Below are positions 7,044 to 17,278 of a stretch of DNA of 64,000 nucleotides, piece by piece; position 1 is the first letter of the stretch, and each line of letters begins with the position of its first letter. Source of the stretch: Oceanobacillus rekensis (GTDB lineage: Bacteria; Bacillota; Bacilli; Bacillales; Amphibacillaceae); NCBI RefSeq assembly GCF_002153375.1, contig NZ_MTBQ01000003.1:1-64000 (forward strand). Direction: 5' to 3'. The notes beneath the pieces were generated by a model. The model saw nothing but the letters and a program-made list of their open reading frames with translations. It made no database searches and was not told the origin of the DNA. A program made the translations under genes and the position numbers.

Positions 7044-8282
7044 TTATTGCCCCTTTAATAAGCTATTCAATGAATGACTTTTTCTTACAAACCCACTAAT
7101 AACATAATTATTTTTCTCTTCATCAAATACTTTGTTTTTTATAATTGTTTCTGTATTAATTTTGTTTAGTAATTTTCCATTTTCAGGATCCAATACCACG
7201 TTATAACTGTTCCATTCCTCTGTCATAATTTCTTCAATTTTTTTCAGAACTGCTTGAATATCATTTTGTTCATAAGCACTCATAAGCATATATGGGTGAT
7301 TCATCGGTATAAAATCACTTTCAATAAGATCTTTTTTATTATATAAAGTAAGCATTGGTAATTTTTGTGCATCCAGGTCTTCTAGTAATCCGTTAACTGT
7401 ATCCTGTTGCTGAATTTGATCAGGATGTGATCCATCTACAACATGCAGCAGGAAATCTGATGCTGTAACTTCTTCCAAAGTAGAACGAAATGACGCAATT
7501 AGCGATGTCGGTAGCTCCTGTAGGAAACCAACCGTATCCGTAATAAGAGCTTCAAAACCGGAAGGCAGCCTTATTTTTCTTGTTAAAGGATCTAAGGTGG
7601 CAAATAGAAGATTCTCCTCCAGTGATTCACTTTGCGTTAATCGATTAAATAATGTAGACTTCCCCGCATTTGTGTATCCTACAATTGCAATTTGAAAGAC
7701 ATCGTTACTTTTTCTGTTTTTACGGTATTGATTCCTTTGCTTTACAATTAGTTTCAATCTGCGCTTAATATCATAAATTCGTCTCTCTATATGCCGTCTG
7801 TCTGATTCTAACTTTGTTTCACCTGGCCCTCTTGTACCGATGCCCCCACCAAGTCTTGACATTGCAACACCTTGGCCATGAAGCCTTGGCAGCATGTATT
7901 CCAATTGGGCAAGCTCCACTTGAAGCTTGCCTTCCTTCGTTCTGGCACGCATGGCAAAAATATCCAAAATAAGCTGGCTTCTATCAATGATTCTTACACC
8001 AATTTCATCAGTCAAGTTTCTCAGTTGACCTGCTGAAAGTTCGTCATTCGAAATAACAAGGTCAATATCATTTTCATCGACCATTTCTTTTATCTCAACA
8101 ATTTTCCCTTCACCAATATAGGTAGCGGGATGGATTCGGTTTCTTTTTTGAGTCACAACTTTCTCGACTACACCACCTGCTGTTCTACCAAGGGAAATCA
8201 ATTCATCCAAAGAAGATTGAAATCGGTCTTCCGTTTGTTTTCTGCTTTTCACGGCAATGATAAGTATATTTTCCTGGGACAT
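7044..8282 (-). CDS. hflX: ribosome-associated GTPase HflX
   Basis: A GTPase that splits stalled or hibernating 70S ribosomes. The 412 residues contain an N-terminal HflX domain with a glycine-rich linker (SRLGGGIGTRGPGETKLESDRR), then a GTPase domain with G1 GYTNAGKST near residue 205, G3 DTVGF and G4 NKKD. The start at 8282 is preceded by AAAGAGGT; the longer frame lacks a site. It sits 120 bp after spoVK, with a CATATAAT element upstream that may serve as a -10, and 6 bp before ynbB. Confidence 0.94.
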   Translation of the reverse strand: MSQENILIIAVKSRKQTEDRFQSSLDELISLGRTAGGVVEKVVTQKRNRIHPATYIGEGKIVEIKEMVDENDIDLVISNDELSAGQLRNLTDEIGVRIIDRSQLILDIFAMRARTKEGKLQVELAQLEYMLPRLHGQGVAMSRLGGGIGTRGPGETKLESDRRHIERRIYDIKRRLKLIVKQRNQYRKNRKSNDVFQIAIVGYTNAGKSTLFNRLTQSESLEENLLFATLDPLTRKIRLPSGFEALITDTVGFLQELPTSLIASFRSTLEEVTASDFLLHVVDGSHPDQIQQQDTVNGLLEDLDAQKLPMLTLYNKKDLIESDFIPMNHPYMLMSAYEQNDIQAVLKKIEEIMTEEWNSYNVVLDPENGKLLNKINTETIIKNKVFDEEKNNYVISGFVRKSHSLNSLLKGQ

Positions 8283-8402
8283 TAACAGACCTCTTTCTTT
8301 ACTACAATTTGATATTAAATGAACTCTGCAGCTGTTAATAAGCATATTCGCCACATTATATGTTAACTCAATCATATCAAATAATACTTTCGAAACAAAT
8401 CA

Positions 8403-9329
8403 TTAACTATATCCACGATCAAGCTGCAAATCATTTCCCGTCAATAATATAAGATCTTTCGAAGTATAGCTGTTTTGTCTTAATAACCTTACTGCATGCA
8501 ACCTAATTGCCTGTTCAATGACATTTCTTACATATCTTGCATTGGAAAAGTTTCTTGGTTTTTCCTGCAGCTTCTTATATAGGTGATTCCGAAGTTCCCA
8601 TTCTGCTTCTTTCGATAGATTATATTCCCGCTCCTTGGCCATCCTACCCGCAATTTCCATTAGCTGTCCCACTTCATAATCATCAAATTCCAATATGAAT
8701 GGGAAACGAGATTCCAGTCCCGGATTAAATGTTAAAAAACGGTCCATCTCATATGGATAACCAGCAAGTATAAGAACAAGATCTTGATGTTCGTCTTCCA
8801 TATGTTTCACAAGTGTATCAATCGCTTCTTTACCAAAATCCTTTTCACCGCCACGTGCCAGGGAATATGCTTCATCAATAAAAAGGACCCCTCCCATTGC
8901 TTTCTGGATTACAGCTCGCGTTTTTTGAGCAGTCTGCCCAATATATTCCCCTACTAAGTCCGCTCTTTCCGCTTCGATAAAATGACCTTTGGAAAGGATA
9001 TTCATATCTCGATATATTTTAGCAATCTTCCTCGCTACAGTCGTTTTACCTGTACCTGGATTACCTTTAAAAAGCATATGAAGTACTTGTTTGGAATCCC
9101 TTAATCCCAATTCTCTTCTTTTTTCATTAATCAATATGGTCGCATAGATTTCTTTTATGGAAGTTTTTAAATTTTTCATGCCGACAAATGATGAAAATTC
9201 ATGCTCAATAAGCTTCAATGGACTATTTTCAATCGACTTCACATTGCTTGTTGGCTGATAGTCACTTTTATCCCGATCCTGTAAAATGATATTAATTTTT
9301 CCATTTTTATAGCCTTGCACTTGTGCCAT
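8403..9329 (-). CDS. spoVK: stage V sporulation protein K, AAA+ ATPase
   Basis: A CbbX-type AAA+ ATPase needed for spore maturation in B. subtilis. The 308-residue protein has Walker A GNPGTGKTT near residue 95, Walker B GGVLFIDEAYSL near residue 150, sensor 1 LILAGYP, the arginine-finger region NPGLESRF, and sensor 2 NARYVRN. The start at 9329 follows AAGGGGTGATGGA; the longer frame extends into unrelated DNA toward the palindromic repeat. A sigma-E/K promoter is expected from B. subtilis but I cannot identify one with confidence. Confidence 0.93.
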   Translation of the reverse strand: MAQVQGYKNGKINIILQDRDKSDYQPTSNVKSIENSPLKLIEHEFSSFVGMKNLKTSIKEIYATILINEKRRELGLRDSKQVLHMLFKGNPGTGKTTVARKIAKIYRDMNILSKGHFIEAERADLVGEYIGQTAQKTRAVIQKAMGGVLFIDEAYSLARGGEKDFGKEAIDTLVKHMEDEHQDLVLILAGYPYEMDRFLTFNPGLESRFPFILEFDDYEVGQLMEIAGRMAKEREYNLSKEAEWELRNHLYKKLQEKPRNFSNARYVRNVIEQAIRLHAVRLLRQNSYTSKDLILLTGNDLQLDRGYS

Positions 9330-9479
9330 TCCATCACCCCTTACTCTTCCACAGTATACGCAAATGCCTATAAGAGGGTGACAATAGCCTAGTAATTTTA
9401 TATAATGGCAGTTTTTTAAAAGATTGTGGTTTTGCCACAAAATCGGTAAACTGCACACATAAGATAAACTTCGGCGACC

Positions 9480-9598
9480 GCTCTGGAAAATACACCGCGC
9501 GCATCCTAAGGCGACAGGTGAGCCCCTTCATGCTAACGCATTTCAGGGTCTCACCTATGCCTCTCTTCCCGTAAGATTCTCCGTGTATTTCTCAGAGC
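9480..9598. repeat. palindromic dispersed repeat, copy 1
   Basis: 119 bp bounded by 16-bp inverted ends (GCTCTGGAAAATACAC / GTGTATTTCTCAGAGC, 14 of 16 paired). An inner inverted pair is GGTGAGCCCC / GGGTCTCACC. It is the same length as copy 4 (37412-37530) and nearly identical along most of it. Just to its right, 9660-9720 holds a degenerate piece (CCCCTGCGGGAAAAGCAC) resembling the core of the same repeat family. It lies between hfq and spoVK and has no coding potential. Confidence 0.8.
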
Positions 9599-9750
9599 TA
9601 GTTAGAAGTGGCTTGCAATTACTATACCCGCCATAGCTAAAATAACATCATACAACTCCTCCAGTCTGGGTGAGCGGGGGGTGGTGGCCCCTGCGGGAAA
9701 AGCACATCCTGATAGAAATCAACAGGTAATTAAGAAAAGAAAGCTGCCCA

Positions 9751-9783
9751 ATTTAAAAACGGACGCTGTTTTAGCGTCCGTTT
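9751..9783 (-). terminator. hfq terminator
   Basis: Stem AAACGGACGC / GCGTCCGTTT (10 bp) with a 7-nt loop, followed on the minus strand by TTTTTAAATT. It begins a few bases after the hfq stop codon. Confidence 0.9.
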
Positions 9784-9788
9784 CGAAT

Positions 9789-10013
9789 CTATTCTTTATC
9801 AAGTGTTACGTTTTTCACTGGTGCAAAGGTGGAAATAGCATGTTTGAAGATTAGTTGCTGTTTCCCGTCTGTTTCCAGTAAAACTGTAAAATTATCAAAG
9901 GCTTTAATAATACCCCTTAATTGAAAACCATTTGTCAAAAATACAGTAACCGAAATATGATTCTTTCTTAATTGATTTAAATACTGGTCCTGGATATTAA
10001 CTGCTTGAGCCAT
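9789..10013 (-). CDS. hfq: RNA chaperone Hfq
   Basis: A 74-residue Sm-like protein that forms a hexamer and binds U- or A-rich RNA. Sm1 ([28 protein letters not shown]) and Sm2 ([18 protein letters not shown] is the Hfq signature) are complete. It follows miaA by 43 bp, the usual miaA-hfq order, and has a strong terminator immediately after. Confidence 0.96.
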   Translation of the reverse strand: MAQAVNIQDQYLNQLRKNHISVTVFLTNGFQLRGIIKAFDNFTVLLETDGKQQLIFKHAISTFAPVKNVTLDKE

Positions 10014-10056
10014 GGAAGTTCCTCCTCTTTTCTATCTGTATTAATTAATTCTACCA

Positions 10057-10986
10057 TTATTTCAAAATTCCTGCTAATTCGTCTAAAATATTTGCGAATT
10101 GCTTATCAATCGTTGCAGGTGTCATATGAAACCATGTTAAATCCATTTTGTTCCGAAACCAGGTAAGCTGCCTTTTCGCGTATCTTCTTGAGTTACGTTT
10201 TAATAATTCAATCGTCTCTTCTAGACTTTGCTCATTCTTAAAGTATGGTATGAATTCTTTATATCCAATTGCGTTCATTGATTGGCAGTTTTCATAGCCC
10301 TTCGCATATAAATTTTTCACTTCATCCAAGAGGCCATCCTTCATCATATGATCCACCCGTTCATTTATCCGGCGATACAGTAGTTCCCTTTCCATATCGA
10401 GACCTAGTAATATTGGTTTATATGGTGATTCCATTGACTGGTTTTCCTTGTATGCAGTCATCGTCATTCCCGTCGATTCATAGATTTCCAACGCCCTAAT
10501 TACCCGTCTGTGATTATTGGGATGAATTTTTTCAGCCTGTTCTGGATCAATTTCTACTAAACGGTTGTATAGTGGCATAATCCCTTCTGATTCAATAATT
10601 TCTTCCATCTTATTTGTAATTGTATGATCCCTTTTTGCTTCGGAAAAATTATAGTCATACAATGCAGCCTGGATATAAAGGCCGCTGCCACCAACGATAA
10701 TCGGCAAGTTACCACGTGCTGTAATATCATTTATGTATTTTTGCACATTCTCTTTAAAATCAGAGACAGAGAATTCCTGATCGGCTTCCCTAATATCAAG
10801 CATATGATGTGTGATACCTTGCATTTCAGAGGGCTTAATTTTCGCGGTGCCGATATCAAGCCCCTTATAGACTTGCATGGAGTCACCACTGATAACCTCA
10901 CCATTGAATTTTTTTGCAATTTCGATGCTAAGATTTGTTTTTCCTACTGCGGTCGGACCCATGATTGAAATAACATTTTTTTTCAT
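10057..10986 (-). CDS. miaA: tRNA dimethylallyltransferase MiaA
   Basis: Transfers a dimethylallyl group to A37 of tRNAs that read UNN codons; MiaB, also encoded in this window, later methylthiolates the product. The 309 residues show the P-loop GPTAVGKTNLS at about 10-20, the SGDSMQVYKGLDIGTAK substrate segment, and VGGSGLYIQA near residue 100. It follows the Dps gene by 21 bp and precedes hfq. In B. subtilis miaA lies near mutL; here a dps gene has come between them. Confidence 0.95.
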   Translation of the reverse strand: MKKNVISIMGPTAVGKTNLSIEIAKKFNGEVISGDSMQVYKGLDIGTAKIKPSEMQGITHHMLDIREADQEFSVSDFKENVQKYINDITARGNLPIIVGGSGLYIQAALYDYNFSEAKRDHTITNKMEEIIESEGIMPLYNRLVEIDPEQAEKIHPNNHRRVIRALEIYESTGMTMTAYKENQSMESPYKPILLGLDMERELLYRRINERVDHMMKDGLLDEVKNLYAKGYENCQSMNAIGYKEFIPYFKNEQSLEETIELLKRNSRRYAKRQLTWFRNKMDLTWFHMTPATIDKQFANILDELAGILK

Positions 10987-11007
10987 TCGTACTCCCCTAT
11001 ATTACTT

Positions 11008-11457
11008 TTATTTATAGGCAGAATATGCTTTCAACATCCAGATATCCTTCTCAAGCTTCCCTTGAAGATCTGTTAACATATCTGCAGTCGGATCATCATT
11101 AAATTTAACCGCAAGCTCCATTCCCGATTGATTAATTTCTGAAACTATTTGGGTATAATCTTCAATTAGCTGTGCGATTATTTCTGTTTCTTTATCATCA
11201 GCAGTCGCTTCTTCCAACGTTGACTCTTTTAGGTATTTGATCATCGTTGCAAGAGGTTTTCCATCAATCATTAGAATTCTCTCTGCTATCGTATCTAAAT
11301 CCTCGGCAAAACGATTATACATTTCTTCAAATTTTTCGTGGAGTAAAAAGAAATGCCTGCCTTGTACATACCAGTGATAGCGGTGCAGTTTCACATACAT
11401 CACAACGTAGTTGGAAAGCATTTGGTTTAAAAAATTAATTAGTTTCTGGTTTTCCAA
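11008..11457 (-). CDS. Dps/MrgA-family ferritin-like protein
   Basis: An iron-oxidising, DNA-protecting mini-ferritin of the Dps family. The 149-residue sequence has the inter-subunit ferroxidase signature HRYHWYVQGRHFFLLHEKFE followed by ..FAEDLDTIAERIL, closely resembling B. subtilis MrgA. I choose a TTG start at 11457 because GAGGTG lies 6 nt upstream and the protein then begins like other Dps members. The ATG at 11499 would add 14 residues and has no better site. No PerR box is obvious upstream. It may be cotranscribed with miaA (21-bp gap). Confidence 0.85.
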   Translation of the reverse strand: MENQKLINFLNQMLSNYVVMYVKLHRYHWYVQGRHFFLLHEKFEEMYNRFAEDLDTIAERILMIDGKPLATMIKYLKESTLEEATADDKETEIIAQLIEDYTQIVSEINQSGMELAVKFNDDPTADMLTDLQGKLEKDIWMLKAYSAYK

Positions 11458-11558
11458 TTTCCACACCTCGATTTTTAAATGCCAAGTGACTATATCCATT
11501 CATTTGGCTATTAGCTTTTATGCATAGCTTCGTCGATATATGGAAATTTTATACATAT

Positions 11559-13409
11559 TTACATAACCCTTTTAAACATTTTTTCTAATTCATACGTGGA
11601 GAAATGTACGATAATCGGCCTGCCATGTGGACATGTAAATGGGTCTGTCGTTTGACGTAAATCTTCCAGTAATCGGAACATTTCATCTTGATTCAAATAG
11701 TGATTCGCTTTAATGGATCGTTTACAAGACATGAGAATGGCTGCTTCTTCCCGGATTGATTCCACATTTACCTTTTCCTCATTAATGATTTGATCAACCA
11801 TTTCCCGGATTACTTCTTCTTCAAATCCGGTTGGAAACCAATTTGGATGGGAACGGATAACATAGGTCTGATTTCCGAATTCCTCAAAAAATAAGCCTAC
11901 CTTTTCAAAATCCTCTTTATACTGGTCAATAAAAATGGCTTCCTGTTTGGAAAATTCAAATGTCATCGGTAAAAGCAACTCTTGTGATTCATTAAATGGC
12001 TTTCCTAGTTTTCCCTTAAAAAATTCGTATTTAATTCTTTCCTGTGCAGCATGCTGGTCAATCATATAAAGCCCATTTTCATTTTGCGCCATGATATAAG
12101 TACCTTGTAATTGTCCAATCGGATATATTGTTGGCACACGGGGTTGATCTGCCTCTGTTACTCGTGTATCTGTTTTTGTGAAATCAATAGTTATATCGTT
12201 ATTATCTGATTGAGCCCCAACATTTTTTGTTTCATACTCTTCAGTAGATTGTGAGCTAATACTTTTCTTATCTGTAATCCGGGGTATTGATTCATGAATT
12301 ACCTCTTGATCCTGCTGCGTAAACGTATCTCCTGAAAAGTTTCTCTTCACTGTATCATCAAAATCAATTGCATGTTGGAATGACTTTTCTTTTACTTTCG
12401 GTTTTTGTTCGATTTCTGGAATTAATGTCATTTCACGGAATCTATCTTTGATTGTCTGTTCAATGGCAGTATATAATTCTCTATCCTTACTAAAACGTAC
12501 TTCAAGCTTGGCTGGATGTACGTTTACATCAACCAGTATGGGGTCCATATCAATTGTGAGAACAACAATAGGTGAACGTCCAATTGGCAACAAGGTATGA
12601 TAGGCACGCAAAATCGCCTGTGTTAAGGGGGCATTTCTAATATAACGGCCATTAATAATCGTTGATACATAGGCTCTTGATGCCCTTGTAATTTCAGGCT
12701 TGGCAATGTAGCCTTCGATAGAAAAATCCAGTGTTTGATGTTTGATTGGCAGCATATTCTTCGCTACATTCATACCGTATATTTGAGAAATAACCTGCAG
12801 TAGATCACCCGTTCCAGAAGTTTTAAATAAGCCTTTACCATTATGCGTTGCTTCGAAACGTATTTCTGGATGGGAAAGTGCCATCCTGTTTAGAAGATCT
12901 GTGACATGTCCTAATTCGGTATGAAGGCTCTTCATATATTTAAGTCTTGCAGGTGTATTAAAGAAAAGGTCCCTAACTGTAATCTCTGATCCTTTCCGTG
13001 CGTCACTTTTGTTCTTCTCCAGTACTTTTCCACCTTCCAAGGATAAAAACGTGCCTGCCTTGTCACCTTGCGATGTTTTAATTTGTAATTTGCTTACCGA
13101 CGAAATACTTGCTAATGCTTCTCCACGAAAGCCAAGTGTTCGTATATGAAATAAATCTGTTTCATTTCTGATCTTACTTGTTGCATGTCTCAGGAATGCA
13201 ATTTCTGCGTCTTCTTCTGACATGCCATCCCCGTTATCAGTTATTTTAATCTCCTGTAAACCTGCTTCTATTATATCTACCTTGATCCAACTACTGTTTG
13301 CATCAATACTGTTTTCTACTAGTTCTTTTACTACAGATGCAGGACGTTCCACGACTTCCCCTGCTGCTATTTTATTTGCCAGCGCATCTGACATTTGAAT
13401 GATACTCAC
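11559..13409 (-). CDS. mutL: DNA mismatch repair protein MutL
   Basis: A GHKL ATPase and latent endonuclease that acts after MutS. The 616 residues have N-terminal ATPase motifs ([29 protein letters not shown]), a low-complexity linker around 335-420, and a C-terminal endonuclease domain with [20 protein letters not shown] and CPHGRP. These metal-site motifs mark an active nuclease, as in organisms without MutH. It starts 23 bp after mutS. Confidence 0.96.
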   Translation of the reverse strand: MSIIQMSDALANKIAAGEVVERPASVVKELVENSIDANSSWIKVDIIEAGLQEIKITDNGDGMSEEDAEIAFLRHATSKIRNETDLFHIRTLGFRGEALASISSVSKLQIKTSQGDKAGTFLSLEGGKVLEKNKSDARKGSEITVRDLFFNTPARLKYMKSLHTELGHVTDLLNRMALSHPEIRFEATHNGKGLFKTSGTGDLLQVISQIYGMNVAKNMLPIKHQTLDFSIEGYIAKPEITRASRAYVSTIINGRYIRNAPLTQAILRAYHTLLPIGRSPIVVLTIDMDPILVDVNVHPAKLEVRFSKDRELYTAIEQTIKDRFREMTLIPEIEQKPKVKEKSFQHAIDFDDTVKRNFSGDTFTQQDQEVIHESIPRITDKKSISSQSTEEYETKNVGAQSDNNDITIDFTKTDTRVTEADQPRVPTIYPIGQLQGTYIMAQNENGLYMIDQHAAQERIKYEFFKGKLGKPFNESQELLLPMTFEFSKQEAIFIDQYKEDFEKVGLFFEEFGNQTYVIRSHPNWFPTGFEEEVIREMVDQIINEEKVNVESIREEAAILMSCKRSIKANHYLNQDEMFRLLEDLRQTTDPFTCPHGRPIIVHFSTYELEKMFKRVM

Positions 13410-13432
13410 GCAAACATCCCTTTCGAGTAAAA

Positions 13433-16012
13433 CTATTGCTTAATATCTTTTTGAAGCTGATATAACTCATTCATTGCCTCCATAGGCGTCATTTCAAACA
13501 AATTCATTTCCTTCAAATCATTGATTACTTTTTCTTGATTTGCTGGTTGGTTTTCTTCTTTTTCAACTGTTTTATTTCCATCCGCAAAGAAAGACAGTTG
13601 GCCAGATTCGGTTTTTTCTGCAGTTGGTGCTAATTTTTCATCGCTTTCCAACTGTTCAAGAATTGCTGTTGCCCTTTCAATCAATACCTCTGGAAGGTCT
13701 GCAAGTTTTGCGACATGAATCCCATAGCTTTGATCTGCTGCACCTTCTTTAATCTGGTGCAGGAATACAACATTCCCCTCATGTTCTTCTGCACGAACAT
13801 GAATGTTTTTCAAGTTCGCTAACGAATCTTCAAGTGCTGTTAATTCGTGATAATGGGTCGAAAATAACGTTTTAGCATGAATATTATTATGAATAAACTC
13901 CACAATCGCTTGTGCCAGTGCCATGCCATCATACGTACTTGTACCTCGTCCTATCTCGTCCAATAAAATTAGACTTCGATCCGTTGCATTTGCAATGGCA
14001 TGATTTGCTTCCAGCATTTCGACCATAAAGGTACTTTGTCCAGACACAAGATCATCTGCTGCACCAATACGCGTGAATATTTGATCGAATATAATTAAAT
14101 CAGCATCATCACATGGTACAAAACAACCTATTTGCCCCATGATTACGGTTAGTGCCAACTGTCTCATATACGTACTCTTACCTGACATATTCGGACCGGT
14201 AATCAGTAATATATTTTTATTTTCGTCAAGAGAAATATCATTTGGAACGAACGAACCATCCTTCATGACTTGTTCAATAACTGGATGTCGTCCATTTTTG
14301 ATGTTCAATTTATTTCCTACAAATTTTGGACGCTTATAATTATTCGTTTCGCTAACAGTAGCAAATCCTTGCAAGACATCAATTTCACTTACAACATCGG
14401 CCAGATGCTGAACTACTGGAATATGTTCCTTGATCATCTCTCTTATTTCTATAAACAATGTATATTCTAGGTCTACGCTTTTCTCTTCCGCTTCCAGTAT
14501 AATTTCTTCTTTTTCCTTTAATTCAGGTGTAATATAACGTTCTGCATTTGCTAGTGTCTGCTTTCGTTCATATCTTCCCTCAGGCAAAAGATGTAAATTA
14601 GACTTGGTTACCTCAATATAATAGCCAAACACCCGATTGAAACCTATTTTTAAAGACTTGATATTCGTTTCCTGTTTTTCTTTTTTTTCAAGTTCAGCTA
14701 TCCATTTTTTACCGTTCTTTGTTGCATATCTATACGTATCCAACTGCTCATTGTATCCATCCTTAATGATAGATCCTTCTTTTATAGATATCGGGGGATC
14801 TTCTTTAAGACTGCTTTCCAGTAACTCCAAAATATTATCAGGGGAAATCAGATTATCTGCTAATCTACTGATTTCTTTCTTGTTGAATTGATATAAGTTA
14901 TGTTTCAGTTCAGGTATTTTTTGCAAAGAATGTTTCAATTGAATTAAATCTCTTGCATTTACATTACCAAACGCAATTCTGCCAGCCAATCGTTCCAAAT
15001 CGTAGACCGATTTTAAAGTATCTCGTAATGAATCCCGCTCCATAAAGCCACGATAGAATCCAGCCACTATTTCCAACCGTTCTTCAATTTTATTTTTATT
15101 AAGTAATGGCCTCTCAAGCCATTTCTTTAGCATTCGGGACCCCATTGCTGTTGCTGTCTTATCCAAGACCCATAACAAACTTCCATACTTACCTTTTTTA
15201 ATAATTGTCTCCGTTAGTTCCAGATTTCGTTTGGAATACATATCGAGTGATAAGTATTGTTTAAGCTCAATTACTTTTGCTTTCTGAAGATGGTCCAGTG
15301 TTCGTTTCTGTGTATGCTGGATATAATTCAAAAGTCTGCTGAATGCTGTAAGCAAGCGCTCGTCATTCAGACCTTCAGTAAGATTACGATATTCCGCATT
15401 AAATGTTACTTCATCCTGGTATGATAGCGTAACATTTAATCGCTCCTCTAATTGTATTTGCAATTCATCCGACAAATCAGAAGAAATGACGATTTCCTTT
15501 ATTGGTTGGTTGTATAATTCATGGATAACGGCATCCCAGCCACTGGAAATAAGCGCTAATTGGTTTTCCCCGGTCGATAAATCATTGTAGACAATCACAT
15601 AGGAACCATCATTAAATTGGGACAAGCTAGCAATATAGTTATTCTCGCCCTCTTTTAACATCGTACTTTCCATTACCGTACCAGGTGTAATCAGCTGCAC
15701 GACTTCCCGCTTAACGACACCTTTTGCAGTTTTTGGATCTTCCACTTGTTCACAAATTGCTACTTTGTATCCTTTTTCAATTAATGTCTTAATATAATTC
15801 TCAGCCGCGTGGTAAGGAACACCACACATTGGTATGGGGTCTCCTTTTCCTCCCCCTCGTTTCGTAAGTGTTATTTCCAGTTCTCTTGATGCATGAATTG
15901 CATCATCATAAAAAAGTTCATAGAAATCACCTAATCTGTAAAATAAAAATGAATCTTGGTATTCTGCTTTGATTTTTATGTATTGTTCCATCATTGGTGT
16001 ATGCTTAGCCAT
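13433..16012 (-). CDS. mutS: DNA mismatch recognition ATPase MutS
   Basis: Binds mispairs and small loops and recruits MutL. The 859-residue protein (usual length) has the mismatch-reading Phe-x-Glu in GDFYELF near residue 30. The C-terminal ABC-type ATPase has Walker [10 protein letters not shown] near 605 and Walker [17 protein letters not shown], followed by STHYHEL. Near the C-terminus lies a beta-clamp-like QLSFF segment (about 800), a likely DnaN contact. GGAGGAAAAAAG precedes the ATG. Confidence 0.97.
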   Translation of the reverse strand: MAKHTPMMEQYIKIKAEYQDSFLFYRLGDFYELFYDDAIHASRELEITLTKRGGGKGDPIPMCGVPYHAAENYIKTLIEKGYKVAICEQVEDPKTAKGVVKREVVQLITPGTVMESTMLKEGENNYIASLSQFNDGSYVIVYNDLSTGENQLALISSGWDAVIHELYNQPIKEIVISSDLSDELQIQLEERLNVTLSYQDEVTFNAEYRNLTEGLNDERLLTAFSRLLNYIQHTQKRTLDHLQKAKVIELKQYLSLDMYSKRNLELTETIIKKGKYGSLLWVLDKTATAMGSRMLKKWLERPLLNKNKIEERLEIVAGFYRGFMERDSLRDTLKSVYDLERLAGRIAFGNVNARDLIQLKHSLQKIPELKHNLYQFNKKEISRLADNLISPDNILELLESSLKEDPPISIKEGSIIKDGYNEQLDTYRYATKNGKKWIAELEKKEKQETNIKSLKIGFNRVFGYYIEVTKSNLHLLPEGRYERKQTLANAERYITPELKEKEEIILEAEEKSVDLEYTLFIEIREMIKEHIPVVQHLADVVSEIDVLQGFATVSETNNYKRPKFVGNKLNIKNGRHPVIEQVMKDGSFVPNDISLDENKNILLITGPNMSGKSTYMRQLALTVIMGQIGCFVPCDDADLIIFDQIFTRIGAADDLVSGQSTFMVEMLEANHAIANATDRSLILLDEIGRGTSTYDGMALAQAIVEFIHNNIHAKTLFSTHYHELTALEDSLANLKNIHVRAEEHEGNVVFLHQIKEGAADQSYGIHVAKLADLPEVLIERATAILEQLESDEKLAPTAEKTESGQLSFFADGNKTVEKEENQPANQEKVINDLKEMNLFEMTPMEAMNELYQLQKDIKQ

Positions 16013-16057
16013 CTTTTTTCCTCCAACTACCTAAAACTTTCTTCTGCAATTATAGCA

Positions 16058-16101
16058 TAAAATAAAAGAGATAGCAGACACGTATTGGCTCCTGCTATCT
16101 C
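16058..16101 (-). terminator. cotE terminator
   Basis: GAGATAGCAG / CTGCTATCTC, a perfect 10-bp stem with a 14-nt loop, followed on the minus strand by TTTTATTTTAT. It lies between cotE and mutS, ending the cotE transcript. Confidence 0.88.
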
Positions 16102-16141
16102 GGTTAAAGAGAATGAATGTATTATAAACCTCATTCATTAT

Positions 16142-16702
16142 TTAATCTTTTTTATGAAAGAAATCTGTCTTAACATCTTTGACTTCATCATCCGTTACTT
16201 TGTGGTCCCATGAGTCGTCATCGTCATCGTTATCCCAATCTGGATTTACTTTTACGAATATTTTTGTGTCACCGATGATTTGAACGATGAATTCCCGCTC
16301 AATATCAACAGTAACTTTACTTCCACTGCTTGCAATTTTGCATTCCAGGCAGTTCGGTTGCTGGATTACTTTTGCGATCACATCATATTCGTCATTGATG
16401 GAATTATCATCTTTCACAGACAGTGGAATAATGTCAGTGTACGTCACTCTTTCGGTAACCACTTCTGTCTTTGTGTTGTCATTAAAGGAATACCAGATAT
16501 TGATATCATAGCTACCATTAATTTCGACCGTGTCTTCGGATTTCTTCTTCGCATTATATAAATGGTTGATCACCCAGCAACCTAAAATGCTTGAAGGCCG
16601 ATGTGACGGAGAGATGGAATGGGATTCCTTTGAGAACTTTCGCCCTTTACCACAGACAGCTTTCGTTATGATCTCTCTATATTCTTTATCAAGAAAAGTC
16701 AT
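16142..16702 (-). CDS. cotE: outer spore coat morphogenetic protein CotE
   Basis: Directs assembly of the outer spore coat. The 186-residue protein matches CotE from its N-terminus ([21 protein letters not shown]...[12 protein letters not shown]) to the very acidic tail ([13 protein letters not shown]). The start is preceded by GAGGAGG. It has its own terminator and probably its own mother-cell promoter. The ricA-cotE-mutSL order is conserved in Bacillaceae. Confidence 0.95.
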   Translation of the reverse strand: MTFLDKEYREIITKAVCGKGRKFSKESHSISPSHRPSSILGCWVINHLYNAKKKSEDTVEINGSYDINIWYSFNDNTKTEVVTERVTYTDIIPLSVKDDNSINDEYDVIAKVIQQPNCLECKIASSGSKVTVDIEREFIVQIIGDTKIFVKVNPDWDNDDDDDSWDHKVTDDEVKDVKTDFFHKKD

Positions 16703-16732
16703 GATTACTTTTACCTCCTCTATTTACATTGT

Positions 16733-16760
16733 CATTTTATGCAAGACAAATACCTAAAGT
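16733..16760 (-). promoter_or_regulatory. candidate sporulation (sigma-E/K) promoter of cotE
   Basis: On the minus strand AC (16760-16759), 17 bp, then CATAAAATG (16741-16733), near the sigma-K consensus AC-N16/17-CATANNNTA with one mismatch. cotE is sigma-E/K controlled in B. subtilis, which makes the site plausible. Confidence 0.4.
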
Positions 16761-16804
16761 GCATAGCATTTTAGGAAAAGAAGAATGTAAGGCGATTATA
16801 ACGG

Positions 16805-16843
16805 GATAAACAACAAAACCGGGCATATTTCCTGCCCGGCTTT
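16805..16843 (-). terminator. ricA terminator
   Basis: Stem CCGGGCA / TGCCCGG with an 8-nt loop (7 bp, GC-rich), followed on the minus strand by TTTTGTTGTTT. It starts just after the ricA stop. Confidence 0.85.
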
Positions 16844-16848
16844 AGAAG

Positions 16849-17277
16849 TTAATTTGTGCATCCAGAGTTATTTTTAGCTTTAGAACCAGTTTCACCGGCA
16901 AGTACGTCTCCGCCAGTTGATTCAATTACTTGGTTGGTTACTTCACGTGCAATTGTTTTCGTAACAAGTTGCAGTACATCATTTACAACTATTTGTGTTT
17001 CTTTAAATTCTTGTACAACTGGTATGTCATCTATTTCCGCTTGTACTCGGTCAATTTCTTCCTCTATTCGTTTCAAGGCTTCTCTTTTTTCATAAGCCTG
17101 GAAATTAACTGCCTGTTTTTGTAATGTTTTAATTTTCTGGATTAGTTTTTGCACTTTCTTACTTTCATTTATTTTTGCTTCAACCTGCTTGAAACGGTCA
17201 ATTTCTTCCGTACTGGCAAGCATATTTGCTAATTTTTTCGCTTCATCCATTACTTCTTTGCGACTATATTCAACCAT
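16849..17277 (-). CDS. ricA: RicA/YmcA regulatory protein
   Basis: RicA works with RicF (YlbF) and RicT (YaaT) as an Fe-S-bearing complex that adjusts RNase Y activity and affects sporulation, competence and biofilm in B. subtilis. The 142 residues are mostly alpha-helical (YlbF/YmcA fold), with a single Cys near the C-terminus (NNSGCTN), a position used for cluster ligation. It follows miaB by 1 bp, and rny, its functional target, lies about 3.5 kb away. Confidence 0.9.
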   Translation of the reverse strand: MVEYSRKEVMDEAKKLANMLASTEEIDRFKQVEAKINESKKVQKLIQKIKTLQKQAVNFQAYEKREALKRIEEEIDRVQAEIDDIPVVQEFKETQIVVNDVLQLVTKTIAREVTNQVIESTGGDVLAGETGSKAKNNSGCTN

Positions 17278-17278
17278 A

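Noticed and set aside
9334-9531. 65-residue frame upstream of spoVK
   Set aside because: It overlaps repeat copy 1 and the spoVK start region without any ribosome site or similarity.
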